Made by a program: the position numbers and the translations under genes. From positions 338,823 through 402,822 of the forward strand of contig DASVTR010000012.1 in the NCBI GenBank assembly GCA_036387475.1: a stretch of DNA of 64,000 nucleotides, in the 5' to 3' direction. The notes beneath the pieces are model-generated. The model had not been told where the DNA came from and made no database searches. It saw only the letters and a list, made by a program, of their open reading frames with translations. Every line of letters begins with the position of its first letter. Within the stretch, counting starts at the first letter, position 1. Positions 32,311 through 41,202 of this stretch are shown here, one piece after another. Origin of the DNA: DASVTR01 sp036387475. Its GTDB lineage: Bacteria; Acidobacteriota; Blastocatellia; Pyrinomonadales; Pyrinomonadaceae.

Positions 32311-32976
32311 CTTTTGAGAGATGATTGATTCTTCGTAACGGGCCAGCAAATCCGACGGGTCGTGGTAAATCGCCATGCAGCCAGCCGCGTCGAGTTCGGA
32401 TTCGGGAAAACCGCCGCAGAGCACGCCGATGGTACGCAGGCGTATTTTCCCGGCAGCCTCCGCGTCGTAAGGCGTATCGCCGACAACAACCACTTCCGTA
32501 TTCTCAATGTCGCCCAACTGTTTGAGCGCCGCCTTGAAGATGTCCGGGTGCGGCTTGGACTTATCAGCATCGTCGGCAGAAGTTTCTGCTTCAACAAGGT
32601 CTCCGATCTGCGCGATTTTTTTGTAAGTCTCAAGCTCATCTTCTTTGGCTGAAGAAGCCAACGCGATGCGCTTGCCGTTCGCTTTGATTTTAAGGAACAA
32701 TTCACGCACGTCTGGGAAGGCGCGCACACGCGGCAGGTAATCGCGCTTGTAAATCTTGCTGCGATACTCTTCCATCTCTTTGCCGAACTCATCCAGTTCT
32801 TCCTGCGAAAAGAAGACAGGCATTAGTTGGTCGCCGCCCTTGCCGATCTGATGCCGCACCTGCTGATAAGGAATGTCTTTGCCGTACTGCTTAAAAGTCT
32901 CTTTCCAAGCCTGCGCATGTAAATCAACGGAATCGACGAGCGTTCCGTCAATATCGAAAATCACCGCCTTAATCAT
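32308..32976 (-). CDS. HAD-superfamily phosphatase
   Basis: The 222-residue product has all four HAD motifs: DIDGTLVDS near residue 8 (nucleophile and acid Asp), LASSA around residue 105, a Lys in the SKPHPDIF motif, and VVVGDTPYDAEAA. The helical cap after residue 17 places it in subclass I with phosphoglycolate phosphatase and beta-phosphoglucomutase-like enzymes. Exact substrate unclear. The ATG at 32976 has GGGGGA upstream; an earlier start in the same frame is not needed. Confidence 0.85.
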   Translation of the reverse strand: MIKAVIFDIDGTLVDSVDLHAQAWKETFKQYGKDIPYQQVRHQIGKGGDQLMPVFFSQEELDEFGKEMEEYRSKIYKRDYLPRVRAFPDVRELFLKIKANGKRIALASSAKEDELETYKKIAQIGDLVEAETSADDADKSKPHPDIFKAALKQLGDIENTEVVVVGDTPYDAEAAGKIRLRTIGVLCGGFPESELDAAGCMAIYHDPSDLLARYEESIISQK

Positions 32977-33361
32977 TAAGCCGTCCCCCGAAAAATTGTG
33001 TTGGAAGTACATTACAACACCTCGCTCTTATTGTCTCTCGTGAATCGGCAACGATGAAAAAGATAGAGGCGGTCGTCTCTTCGTGCTCGATGATTCAAAG
33101 AGACTGTTTCAATCAGAGTCGGTAAACGGACAAGCGATGTGCTCATCCTGCCTTGCTTTGATGCACGAACGAAAGGCGGACTTGATTTGACGGCGGGAGA
33201 AGGTTGACAGCAGATACGCCGCTGTCTCAACATATAAGCGATTCCCCCTCAATCGAGCAGACCAGGGCTGCGCATGCGTGGCCTAAAGATTGCTGTCTAT
33301 TAAGGGCGTGCAATCCCCCTCTGCTTTCACCGTATTTGAAAATCGAAGGAGCAAGACTGTT
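32977..33361. other. 385-base divergent region without a gene
   Basis: It separates the HAD gene (minus) from the YflT-like gene (plus) and must hold both promoters. TTGACA occurs near 33205 but no -10 box stands at proper spacing. AAGGAG at its right end is the ribosome site of the next gene. Nothing else is recognisable. Confidence 0.5.
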
Positions 33362-33868
33362 ATGGCAAAGGCGACATTAGTGACCGGACTTTTTAAGACG
33401 CGCGTGGCGGCGGAAGCAGCCGTTGACGCGATCATCAAACGCGGCTACACGCGCGACGACATCAGCGTCTTGATGTCTGACGCCACCAAGAGCAAAGAAT
33501 TCGCGGTCGAAACGGGAACTCATGCGGCAGATGGCGCGGGCATCGGCGCAGGCATCGGCGGCGCGGTCGGCGCTGTGCTGGCGGCGATTGCGACGGTCGG
33601 CACGACCATAGCCATTCCCGGCCTCGGTTTGTTTGTCGCCGGGCCAATTGCGGCGGCGCTTGCGGGCGCAGGCGCGGGCGGCGCGACCGGCGGCATCATC
33701 GGCGCTCTTATCGGCGCTGGCATCCCTGAACATCGTGCCAAAGTTTATGACGCGGGTCTGCGCGGGGGCGGCATCCTGTTGGGTGTCGAGGCTAAATCCG
33801 ACGACGACGCAGACAAGCTGCAACACTTACTGGAAGACATAGGGGCCGAGCACGTTCGTCAGGAATAA
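33362..33868 (+). CDS. YflT-like (general stress protein 17M) protein with glycine-zipper helices
   Basis: From the ATG at 33362, with AAGGAG upstream, the product is 168 residues. The N-terminal 45 residues (VTGLFKTRVAAEAAVDAIIKRGY) and C-terminal 50 residues form the two halves of a ferredoxin-like YflT/GSP17M fold. Between them are two hydrophobic helices made of Gly/Ala zippers (GIGAGIGGAVGAVLAAIA and GAGAGGATGGIIGALIGAG), likely membrane-inserted. Homologues are stress-induced. Genes for SRPBCC and CsbD-type proteins follow, so this looks like a stress cluster. Confidence 0.8.
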   Translation: MAKATLVTGLFKTRVAAEAAVDAIIKRGYTRDDISVLMSDATKSKEFAVETGTHAADGAGIGAGIGGAVGAVLAAIATVGTTIAIPGLGLFVAGPIAAALAGAGAGGATGGIIGALIGAGIPEHRAKVYDAGLRGGGILLGVEAKSDDDADKLQHLLEDIGAEHVRQE

Positions 33869-34026
33869 AACTGCGACTTGCGGCATCAGGGATGAAGACA
33901 AGGGGAGATCGAAGAGTCGTAGAGCCACGCGAGACTTGAGCACAGAGGCGGGTCGGCGCGCCGCTCGCGTTCGCGCGCACGATGGGCTGAGAATTATTCG
34001 GCTCGGAGCAGAGGGAGAAAACGTTT

Positions 34027-35097
34027 ATGCACATCGTAGAAAAACGCATGGAGATTAGAGCGCCTGTCGAGCGTGTCTTTGATCTCTTCAGCGACTTCGA
34101 GAGCTTTCCACGCTGGATGAAGAACATCAAAGAGGTGCGCTACACGGGGCGGCGTTATACGAGGTGGGCGGCGGAAGCGCCGCTCGGAACAGAAGTCGAG
34201 TGGGAAGCGGAGACGACCCATTTCGAGCCGGATCATCGTATCGCTTGGCGCTCCGTGCGCGGCGACGTGGACACGGAGGGCGAAGTCGTCTTTGAAGAGA
34301 CGAGGCGCGGCACAACACTCATGCGCGTTGTGCTTGGATACGCGCTGCCCGCCGGACGCCTCGGCGAGATGGTCGCGCGACTCTTCGGTAAAGACCCGGA
34401 GCGGCAATTGGAAGATGACCTGGAGCGCTTTGCAGCGGTCGCCGAGGGACGCCGCAGAAGCGCAAGACGCGATGAAATGGAGCGCGAGAGAAAGGAGCGC
34501 CCACGGCGGGCAGCGCGCGACGAAAGCCACATTGGCCCACGCGAGAGAAGGCCGCGAGACGCTGAAGATGATGAGCAGAAGGCGCGCTTTGCAGAGCGCC
34601 GCGATTATCCCGTGCGTGAGAGGCGTGCGCGGGATTATTACGCAGACGATAATCAGCGGAGCAGCTACAGGGAAGAGCCGCCGCAGCGTGAGCGCGAATC
34701 GCGCGCAAGGTTTGAAGAAGCTCTCAGGGATGCGCGGCGCAGCCAGTTAGAGGGACAACGCCGCTATGCTGCGGAGCGAGCGCGGAGCGAGCGAGAGCGC
34801 AACGACGAGCCTCGTTATAGGGAAGAGCGTGAAAGTCGGCAGCAATGGGAAGATGACAGACGCGAGCGCAACGAGCGCCGGGAAGAATCGCGCCGACGCG
34901 AGTTGGATACACGTTATGATGAAGAAGATGAGAGTCGTCTACGTCAAAGGCGTCATGCTTTGACGCCGCGTGAAAGGCAGACGGAGCGAGATCGTGGTCG
35001 CGATCCGGATTACGGTTATTCGGAACAGGCGTTTCGGCGCGGCGTGGAAAAATTGATGGACGAGCCGCCGAGCCGCCGCTGGCGTCGTTGGGAATGA
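34027..35097 (+). CDS. SRPBCC (polyketide-cyclase-like) domain with a long charged tail
   Basis: Residues 1-135 form a START/SRPBCC fold: IRAPVERVFDLFSDFESFPRWM at the start, a beta sheet, and a long C-terminal helix (AGRLGEMVARLFGKDPERQL). The remaining 215 or so residues are almost only Arg, Glu, Asp and Ser with scattered Tyr and Gln (for example RYREERESRQQWEDDRRER), predicted disordered or a long charged helix. Ligand-binding role is known for the family, but no ligand can be named. The tail could bind nucleic acid or form condensates; this is inferred. The gene stops before a perfect 20-bp terminator stem shared with the convergent CsbD gene. Confidence 0.8.
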   Translation: MHIVEKRMEIRAPVERVFDLFSDFESFPRWMKNIKEVRYTGRRYTRWAAEAPLGTEVEWEAETTHFEPDHRIAWRSVRGDVDTEGEVVFEETRRGTTLMRVVLGYALPAGRLGEMVARLFGKDPERQLEDDLERFAAVAEGRRRSARRDEMERERKERPRRAARDESHIGPRERRPRDAEDDEQKARFAERRDYPVRERRARDYYADDNQRSSYREEPPQRERESRARFEEALRDARRSQLEGQRRYAAERARSERERNDEPRYREERESRQQWEDDRRERNERREESRRRELDTRYDEEDESRLRQRRHALTPRERQTERDRGRDPDYGYSEQAFRRGVEKLMDEPPSRRWRRWE

Positions 35098-35124
35098 GCA
35101 GCGCTCTGGTATGGCTGTCAGAAG

Positions 35125-35166
35125 AAAAGCCTGCTGCGTGATTTAGAAATCACGCAGCAGGCTTTT
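35125..35166. terminator. 20-bp perfect-stem terminator between convergent genes
   Basis: AAAAGCCTGCTGCGTGATTT and its exact complement flank a two-base centre. A runs on the left and TTTT on the right make it work on both strands, for the SRPBCC gene and the CsbD gene. Confidence 0.85.
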
Positions 35167-35190
35167 CCTGTTGCTGGCCTTGTTGTTGTC

Positions 35191-35403
35191 TTAGCTGCGA
35201 ATCTTATCGCCGAGGTTTTTGACGGCATCGCCCACCTCGCGTCTGACTTGGCCGTAGCCCTCTTGAATTTTCCCGGCTGCGTGGTCGGCTGCTCCCTCTC
35301 CTTCCATCTCTCGGTCGTCTATCGCGCGACCGACGTTTTCTTTCACGCTACCCTTAGCCTGATCGAATTTTCCTTCGACTTCATCCTCATTTGGTAAACC
35401 CAT
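35191..35403 (-). CDS. CsbD-like stress protein
   Basis: The 70-residue, highly charged, Gly-containing protein fits CsbD: DEVEGKFDQAKGSVKENVGRAI followed by a second copy-like helix with GKIQEGYGQVRREVGD. Such proteins are small, hydrophilic and induced in general stress or starvation; mechanism unknown. AGGAGG precedes its ATG. It sits with the YflT-like and SRPBCC genes. Confidence 0.88.
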   Translation of the reverse strand: MGLPNEDEVEGKFDQAKGSVKENVGRAIDDREMEGEGAADHAAGKIQEGYGQVRREVGDAVKNLGDKIRS

Positions 35404-35740
35404 AGCTTAAGTCCTCCTTGTGCGCTTGCGCCTTTTATCGGCGGAGCGAAGGCAAGCGCGCGATATTCCGGAAATGCTCTGCCAACGCATTGACGATGGC
35501 AAGCAACGTGCCATCTCGCACAAGTTCAGTATGTATGTCTTCGGCGACGGCGAAACCGTTTGATTGCAGTGATGATGCGCTGGCAGACGGCCTCCACGGC
35601 GCTTTTTTTCAAACGCGCGGCGCGATGTGCTTTTCCGTACGTTTCGTCTTGCGTGTGCTTGGTCTTCGGACAGACGGGGCGATTGTTACAGAGGCAAACA
35701 CAAATGCCAATCGCACTTGGCAGGAGAAGCGGGAAATATG
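35404..35740. other. 337-base gap without a gene
   Basis: The part next to 35403 is the upstream region of the CsbD gene. Short open frames on both strands here have no family resemblance or good start signals. No repeat except the terminator that follows at 35741. Confidence 0.45.
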
Positions 35741-35786
35741 GCAAGAGAAAAGAGCGACTAACCTTTTAGTCGCTCTTTTCTCTTGC
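35741..35786 (-). terminator. 21-bp perfect-stem terminator of the TonB receptor gene
   Basis: GCAAGAGAAAAGAGCGACTA plus one A (35741-35761) pairs exactly with 35766-35786 around a CCTT loop, 16 bases after the receptor's stop codon. In the minus direction no long T run follows, but the stem itself is T/C-rich. Confidence 0.8.
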
Positions 35787-35801
35787 TTGTCTGTCGTCCG
35801 A

Positions 35802-38800
35802 TTAAAACTGGAAGCGGACGGCAAATTGAATCTGACGTTCACGGTAAATGGAATTACCCGTGCTATTGACGTTACCGAAGGTACTGTCAAAGTTAAAGAT
35901 ATTCGGGTTGGCGAATCTGTACTGAGTCGTACTAACGCCCGTCACCTGATAACGGTTGAAGAGGTTGAATGCCTCAGCCAGAAGCTCAAGGTTCACCGAT
36001 TCGGTGAAACGGAAGCGACGCGAAAGGCGCAAATCAACATTGACGAGCTTCGGGAAGCGGAACGCATTGCGCTCGTAGAGAATGGGAATGCGTCCGAGAG
36101 CGCCGGAGCCGGTGATGCCGCCGCTGATTGAGCCGGGTATCGACCCGCTGATGTTCGCCGTATAGGGTACGCCGGATTGAGCTGTGACGATAGGCGAAAT
36201 GGTGAAGCCACCAAAGATGGCCCGACCGACCTTGCTATCTCCCAATCCGAACGGCGTTCCAGGCACCCAGACAGCGCTCGCCACGAAGCGATGCGGAATG
36301 TCCAAATTCGACCGCCCCGGTTCCAGACTAAGATCGAAAGGATTGAGCGGGCCGTTGGTAAATGTAAAGGTCGCCGAGTTTTGGCCGGTGTCCGTGGTCT
36401 TCGAGTAGGTGTAGTTCGCCTGCACCTGAAGTCCATCCGACAAACGACGGTTGAACTGCAAGACCATCGCTGTATATTCCGACTTAATCTCGCCCGTAAT
36501 CTCCGTAATTGCGCCGAATCGGTTATCGGGCCTGGCTCCCGTAAAGAAGGGAACCGTAATAGATCGTCCGCCGAGCGGGCCACCGGCGAAAACGAAGCTT
36601 CTGGAGATGGGATTGGGTAGATTGCGGTCAACGAAGGTCGGCAGCCTGCGACCGAGACTCACCAGAAACGATGCGGAGACCACAGTGTTAGGAAAAATCT
36701 CTCTTTCAAAAACCATGTCCGCCTGATGAATCTGCGGATGGGCCATGTTTTCCGAGAAGACGACGATGTTGGGTGCACCGATGGCAGTGCCAGGGGCCGC
36801 CGCAAAGACGTTCGGGAAAACCGGCGCGCCGTTGGCCGTTGCCGAAAGCTGGAACGTCCGCTGTGCAGCGGTGACGCCTGTCTGGTTGACGGCATTGATA
36901 ATCGTCGAATTGATGATTCGTCCGTAGTAGATGCCGTAGCCGCCGCGAACCGAAGTCTTGCCGTCGCCCGTGATGTCGTAGGCGAAGCCAAAGCGCGGCC
37001 CGAAGTTATTCTTATCGGCGGGGAATTGTCGCGTCTGCTCTGGGCCAACAAATTGACCGGGCCGGTTCGCCAGGCTGTTGGGAATCTGCGGGTCAGGCAG
37101 TTGCTCGTACTCATAGCGCAGGCCGAGATTGACGGTCAGGCGCGGAGTCACGCGAATGTCATCCTGTATGAAAAAGTTGTAGTCGGTGGTCTTAATGCTG
37201 AAGGCCGTCGGGCCGAATGCCTGTTGGAAGTTGCTGGTGTAGCACCGTCCAGCCCTCCTGACAGCAGCGGGCGGGGTACTGCGAGTAAAGCACTCGACAT
37301 TAGCCGCTCTCAAATCGCCGTTTCCTCTGAGGTTGAGATAGTCAACGAGAAAATCGTTGATATTGCTGTAAGAGTAGCCGCCGCTTTCGAGTCGCAGATT
37401 ATCAAGCAGGTCGGTCACACGATTGATGTCCAAGCCGAACTTGACGGTGTGTTGACCAAAAGAGGTCGTCATCGTGTCGGCAAACTGCCAGCGCTTTTCA
37501 TCCGGATTGGCGAAGCGCTCAAGGAAATCCTGCTTACCGAAAGTAAAACCATTGACGACGATATTCGGCGGACGCCCGCCGGGACCAGTCGCTAAAATCT
37601 GTTCTCCCGCTGATGGCTCGTTGCTGAAAGCAAACAAATTATCGCGCCCATACTGAAAACGCGCTTCGTTCAGAATTGTCGGCGTAATGGTCGAAGTCAA
37701 ACGGGCATTGACGCTGTCGGTTTGGACGAAATCGTCGCCGAAGGTATTGATGCCCTTAAAGGTGGTCGGCTGCGTCTCAATACCGGAAGGAGACTGAGAA
37801 CGCATGCGGTTGTAGGAGAGCGTAAAGGTGTTGCTGTTGTTGACAACCCAGTCAATCTTGGGAAAGAAGATGCGCTGGTCTTGCGTGCGCGGTACGGAGC
37901 CGGTCAAACTGGACAGGAAAGCCAGGCCCTGGTCAATCCGCGCATCTGTAATAAGCGGCGACCGCTGCTTGAGCGTCGTCCTGTTAGCGTTGAGAAAGGT
38001 AGCGGTGGGGAAAACGGCAGCGCCCGGAAAATCTCTCGTCTGTTCGTCATAAGCGAAGAAGAAGAAGAGACGATCTTTGATGATGCGACCGCCGATTGTG
38101 CCGCCAAACTGTTGCCGCTTATCTTCCGGCTTAAAGGTTTGCGGGACGCCGACGCCGTTGACCAAAACGGTGCGCGTCGTCGTCGGATTGGTCGCACCGA
38201 ATCTGTTGTCACGAAGGTAGTAGAAGGCCGAACCATGAAACTCATTAGTTCCGCTCTTGGTCACGCTGTTGACGACGCCGCCGGCGGCACGCCCGTATTC
38301 GGCTGAGTAGTTCGAGGTGTTGACCTGAAACTCACGAATGGCAGCCTGGCTGACGACGTAACTGATACGCGTGCGCCCGCGCTCTTCCGAATAGAAAGCG
38401 TTGTTGTTGTCGCCGCCGTCTACCGTGTTGTTGTTCAAAAGCCCGGAGATGCCGCGAAAGCTAATCAGACCGAAGTTGCCGTCGGGCACGACGCCCGGCG
38501 TCAGCAGCACGAAGTTAGAGGCGCGACGCCCGTTGATGGGAAGCTCGTTGATAGAGGTCTGGTTGACGTTGGTGGAGAAGTCTTGCTGCGTCGTGTTGAT
38601 GACGGGCGCTTCTGCCGTCACTTCGACTTCGCCGGTGGCCTGACCGACGGTGAGCGGGACTTCAATAGACGTGACGAGGCCAACTTCGACAACGACCTTA
38701 TCCGTCGAGAAAGCGCCGAAGCCCGTGGCGTTGACGCCTACGGCATAAGTGCCGGGTTGAAGGTTAACGATGCGTGCGCGACCTTCACCATCGGTCGTCG

Positions 38801-38984
38801 CCGTTTCTTCCTGGTTGGTTTCGATGTTACGCGCCGTAACGGTTGCGTTGGGGACGACTGCGCCCTGCGGGTCAGCGACGGTGACGCCGATAGCGCCGGT
38901 CGTCGTTGACTGGGCAAAAGCCCCAACCGCGCTCAATGCGATGAGCAAGAGCGCGACGAGATGGAGGCGGAGAAGTTTGGACAT
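35802..38984 (-). CDS. TonB-dependent receptor with carboxypeptidase-regulatory domain (Oar-like)
   Basis: The 1060-residue outer-membrane protein has a signal peptide (MSKLLRLH ... GAFA-Q). A CarboxypepD_reg-like Ig fold follows at about residues 28-115 (GTVVDPQGAVVPNATV-like text, read here as GAIGVTVADPQGAVV). The plug runs to about residue 240 (VNQTSINELPINGRR). The rest is a long beta barrel ending in an aromatic C-terminal strand (QFAVRFQF), as needed for outer-membrane assembly. Proteins of this layout are numerous in Acidobacteria and take up large or polymeric substrates with TonB energy. The substrate is unknown; no SusD-like or TonB gene is adjacent. AAGGAG precedes the start. A perfect terminator follows. 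Confidence 0.92.
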   Translation of the reverse strand: MSKLLRLHLVALLLIALSAVGAFAQSTTTGAIGVTVADPQGAVVPNATVTARNIETNQEETATTDGEGRARIVNLQPGTYAVGVNATGFGAFSTDKVVVEVGLVTSIEVPLTVGQATGEVEVTAEAPVINTTQQDFSTNVNQTSINELPINGRRASNFVLLTPGVVPDGNFGLISFRGISGLLNNNTVDGGDNNNAFYSEERGRTRISYVVSQAAIREFQVNTSNYSAEYGRAAGGVVNSVTKSGTNEFHGSAFYYLRDNRFGATNPTTTRTVLVNGVGVPQTFKPEDKRQQFGGTIGGRIIKDRLFFFFAYDEQTRDFPGAAVFPTATFLNANRTTLKQRSPLITDARIDQGLAFLSSLTGSVPRTQDQRIFFPKIDWVVNNSNTFTLSYNRMRSQSPSGIETQPTTFKGINTFGDDFVQTDSVNARLTSTITPTILNEARFQYGRDNLFAFSNEPSAGEQILATGPGGRPPNIVVNGFTFGKQDFLERFANPDEKRWQFADTMTTSFGQHTVKFGLDINRVTDLLDNLRLESGGYSYSNINDFLVDYLNLRGNGDLRAANVECFTRSTPPAAVRRAGRCYTSNFQQAFGPTAFSIKTTDYNFFIQDDIRVTPRLTVNLGLRYEYEQLPDPQIPNSLANRPGQFVGPEQTRQFPADKNNFGPRFGFAYDITGDGKTSVRGGYGIYYGRIINSTIINAVNQTGVTAAQRTFQLSATANGAPVFPNVFAAAPGTAIGAPNIVVFSENMAHPQIHQADMVFEREIFPNTVVSASFLVSLGRRLPTFVDRNLPNPISRSFVFAGGPLGGRSITVPFFTGARPDNRFGAITEITGEIKSEYTAMVLQFNRRLSDGLQVQANYTYSKTTDTGQNSATFTFTNGPLNPFDLSLEPGRSNLDIPHRFVASAVWVPGTPFGLGDSKVGRAIFGGFTISPIVTAQSGVPYTANISGSIPGSISGGITGSGALGRIPILYERNAFRFPKLVNVDLRLSRRFRFTESVNLELLAEAFNLFNRYQVTGVSTTQYRFANPNIFNFDSTFGNVNSTGNSIYRERQIQFAVRFQF

Positions 38985-39432
38985 GCAGGAAACTCCTTCA
39001 AAGCGATAAAAGTAAGAGTTGAAAACATTGTGCGCGCGAAGCGGTCGGGCGCAAAGAGAGAACTGACATCAATTGCGTAAATTGCGAAAGCACCTGTGAA
39101 CTACTGCGTGTTGACAGAGGAGTGACACCAGACTAGCGACACCTGCTTGTTAAATGCAAGCTTCTATCATGCCGGACAGCGTTTGCGCAAGTCTTACGTC
39201 TACGTGAACGCTGAGTTAAATCGTCCGCTCGCGGGCGGGGAGCCTCAAGCGAATCTGATGAGTCAACACACAGCCTCGGCAACCCCTTCTTTACGGCAAA
39301 AGCCATGCCGTGGGGTGCGAGCGCCGACGCCCATCAATTAAGAATAATAGTCCCCGTATTTAATCCCACGCCCGCCCGCATCTGCCAGCAACGGCGCGCA
39401 CAAGATTTTGGATTTTATACGAGAATCGGGAT
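38985..39432. other. Intergenic region upstream of the TonB receptor gene
   Basis: This holds the receptor's promoter and leader on the minus strand. A 64-codon open frame at 39147-39341 has no start signal or family likeness. I cannot name a promoter with confidence. Confidence 0.4.
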
Positions 39433-39524
39433 AAACGATGAAGGAGGAACGTTGAACGATGAAAGATAAACTGCAAATATCTTGTCTTTTATTCCGCGTT
39501 CCGCGTTCCTCCTTCCGCGTTTGG
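39433..39524. repeat. Inverted repeat of ACGATGAAGGAGGAACG words
   Basis: The left arm (39433-39473) and right arm (39492-39524, CCGCGTTCCTCCTTCCGCGT) pair imperfectly. The right arm ends two bases before the thiolase stop codon (39526-39528). Same word class as 28229, 53047 and 59889. Confidence 0.6.
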
Positions 39525-39525
39525 T

Positions 39526-40707
39526 TTACAGTCTCTCGCAAATAATAGCGATGCCCTGGCCGCCGCCGATACAGGCTGTCGCAAGACCATAACGCAGTCC
39601 GCGCCGTTTGAGTTCCATCAGGACTGTGAGCACGAGGCGCGTGCCGGATGCGGCGAGCGGGTGGCCGAGCGCAATCGCGCCGCCGTTAACGTTTGTCAGC
39701 GAGCGGTCAAGGCCGAGTTCTTTTTCGACCGCCAGATACTGTGCGGCGAAGGCTTCGTTAACTTCGATGAGGTCTATGTCTTCGAGTTTCAGTCCGGCCT
39801 TAGCGAGCGCCAAGCGGGTCGCAGGCACGGGGCCGATGCCCATAATCTCAGGCTCGACTCCGGCATAGGCCCAACTGACGACGCGGCCCAGCGGACGAGC
39901 GTCTTTCGCCTTGACGTATTCTTCGCCAGCGATGACAAGCGCCGCTGCGCCGTCAACGATGCCGGATGCGTTGCCCGCCGTCACGAAGCCGTCCTTGCTA
40001 AACGCGGGGCGCAGCTTCGCCAATCCTTCGAGAGTGGTTTCGGGGCGCATGTGGTCGTCCTCCGAGAAGAGGGTCGTGCCCTTGCGCGTCTTGATTTCGA
40101 CGGGGATGATTTCCTCTGCGAAGATGCCAGCGTCCAGAGCGCGTTTGGCTTCCTGCTGTGACCGCAGAGCATACTGGTCTTGCGCTTCGCGTGAAATCTC
40201 GTGGCGGCGCGCGAGGTTCTCGGCTGTTCCGGCCATAGGAGTGTTGCAGTAAGTATCGAGCAGCGCGACCATCAGGCTGTCTTCGAGCTTGCCCTGACCG
40301 AGCGCGAAGCCTGAGCGTGCGCCGTAGATGACGTGCGGCGCTTGCGACATTGATTCCATACCGCCGACAAGGCACGTTTGCGCTTCGCCGAGTTGAATCA
40401 TGTGCGCGCCGCTGATGATTGACTGAATACCGCTGCCGCAGAGACGATTGACGGTCAGGGCCGGACGGTCGAACGGTACGCCTGCTTTGAGGGCGACGTG
40501 CCGTGCTCCGTAGATAGCGTCGCCCGAAGTCTGCAAGGCGTTACCGATAATCGTGTGGTCAATCTCTTCGCCGCTCACATTGGTTGCTTCGAGAGCGCCG
40601 CGCGCGGCAATCGCGCCCAGGTCAATCGCCGAAATATCCTTCAACGCGCCGACATACTCGCCCATCGGCGTGCGCTTGCCGCCCAAGATAAATACATCAC
40701 GAGACAT
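39526..40707 (-). CDS. Acetyl-CoA acetyltransferase (thiolase)
   Basis: The 393-residue length is typical. Active-site Cys90 is in NRLCGSGIQSI. The His is in GGAIALGHPLAASGTR and the second Cys in CIGGGQGIAI, so both half-reactions should work. It makes or splits acetoacetyl-CoA (or longer 3-ketoacyl-CoA) in the cytoplasm. With the 3-hydroxyacyl-CoA dehydrogenase and enoyl-CoA hydratase in this window it completes a beta-oxidation/butanoate set, though the genes are about 16 kb apart. The AGGTAAGAGGAA-type upstream region carries its ribosome site. Confidence 0.93.
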   Translation of the reverse strand: MSRDVFILGGKRTPMGEYVGALKDISAIDLGAIAARGALEATNVSGEEIDHTIIGNALQTSGDAIYGARHVALKAGVPFDRPALTVNRLCGSGIQSIISGAHMIQLGEAQTCLVGGMESMSQAPHVIYGARSGFALGQGKLEDSLMVALLDTYCNTPMAGTAENLARRHEISREAQDQYALRSQQEAKRALDAGIFAEEIIPVEIKTRKGTTLFSEDDHMRPETTLEGLAKLRPAFSKDGFVTAGNASGIVDGAAALVIAGEEYVKAKDARPLGRVVSWAYAGVEPEIMGIGPVPATRLALAKAGLKLEDIDLIEVNEAFAAQYLAVEKELGLDRSLTNVNGGAIALGHPLAASGTRLVLTVLMELKRRGLRYGLATACIGGGQGIAIICERL

Positions 40708-40986
40708 TACTTTTCCTCTTACCTTTCTACAGACGAAATACTGGCTGGAATCTCAAACAGATAAGCTTAACAGACGCAAAAGGCGCGGTCAATTTCGCCA
40801 CAGTCGCGGTCGTTTTCGCAGCCGCCGACTGCGAGCTATCCTATAACGGCTGCGAGCTATCCTGAGCAGCAGTCGGCCTTGCAACGCTCCGCCGCCGCTC
40901 TCCAACACTCTTCGCCAGCCCGCCAAACTCCCAACTCAACGCCGCCGACGCCATCTGCAAGGCTGTAAAGTTATTCTATGCCGCCG
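40708..40986. other. Non-coding stretch with a 14-bp direct repeat
   Basis: CTGCGAGCTATCCT occurs at 40829-40842 and again at 40850-40863, 21 bases apart, the same period as the repeat block that follows. Otherwise no gene or signal is recognised. Confidence 0.5.
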
Positions 40987-41196
40987 CCAAACCATTCTAC
41001 AGACCCGCAAAACCATTCTGCACACCCGCAAAACCACTTTGCAGCCCTGCAAAACCATTCTGCAAGGCTGCAAAATCAGTTTGCAGCCTTTGCAGTCAGG
41101 CTTGTAGACCTGCAAGGGCGGTTGTCAGGGCTGCAAAATCATTCTGCGAGCCTGCAAAACCATTCTGCGAGCGTGCAAAATCGTTCTGCACGGAGG
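40987..41196. repeat. 21-bp degenerate tandem repeat block
   Basis: About ten units of a 21-base period carry the core GCAAAACCATTCTGCA with changes (ACCACTTTGCA, ATCAGTTTGCA and others). The block ends six bases before the stop codon of the RDD-family gene on the minus strand. Read on the plus strand it encodes a heptad LQNHSAS-like repeat, but the frame has no start signal and looks non-coding. Units are too close and degenerate for a CRISPR array. Confidence 0.75.
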
Positions 41197-41202
41197 CTGC
41201 GC

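Noticed and set aside
33200..33245. TTGACA/TATAAG promoter before the YflT-like gene
   Set aside because: The two boxes are 23 bases apart, too far for a sigma70 promoter.
39147..39341. Small gene upstream of the TonB receptor
   Set aside because: No start signal, no recognisable fold, and composition like intergenic DNA.
40987..41196. CRISPR array
   Set aside because: Units of about 21 bases repeat with no room for unique spacers, units are degenerate, and no cas genes are near.
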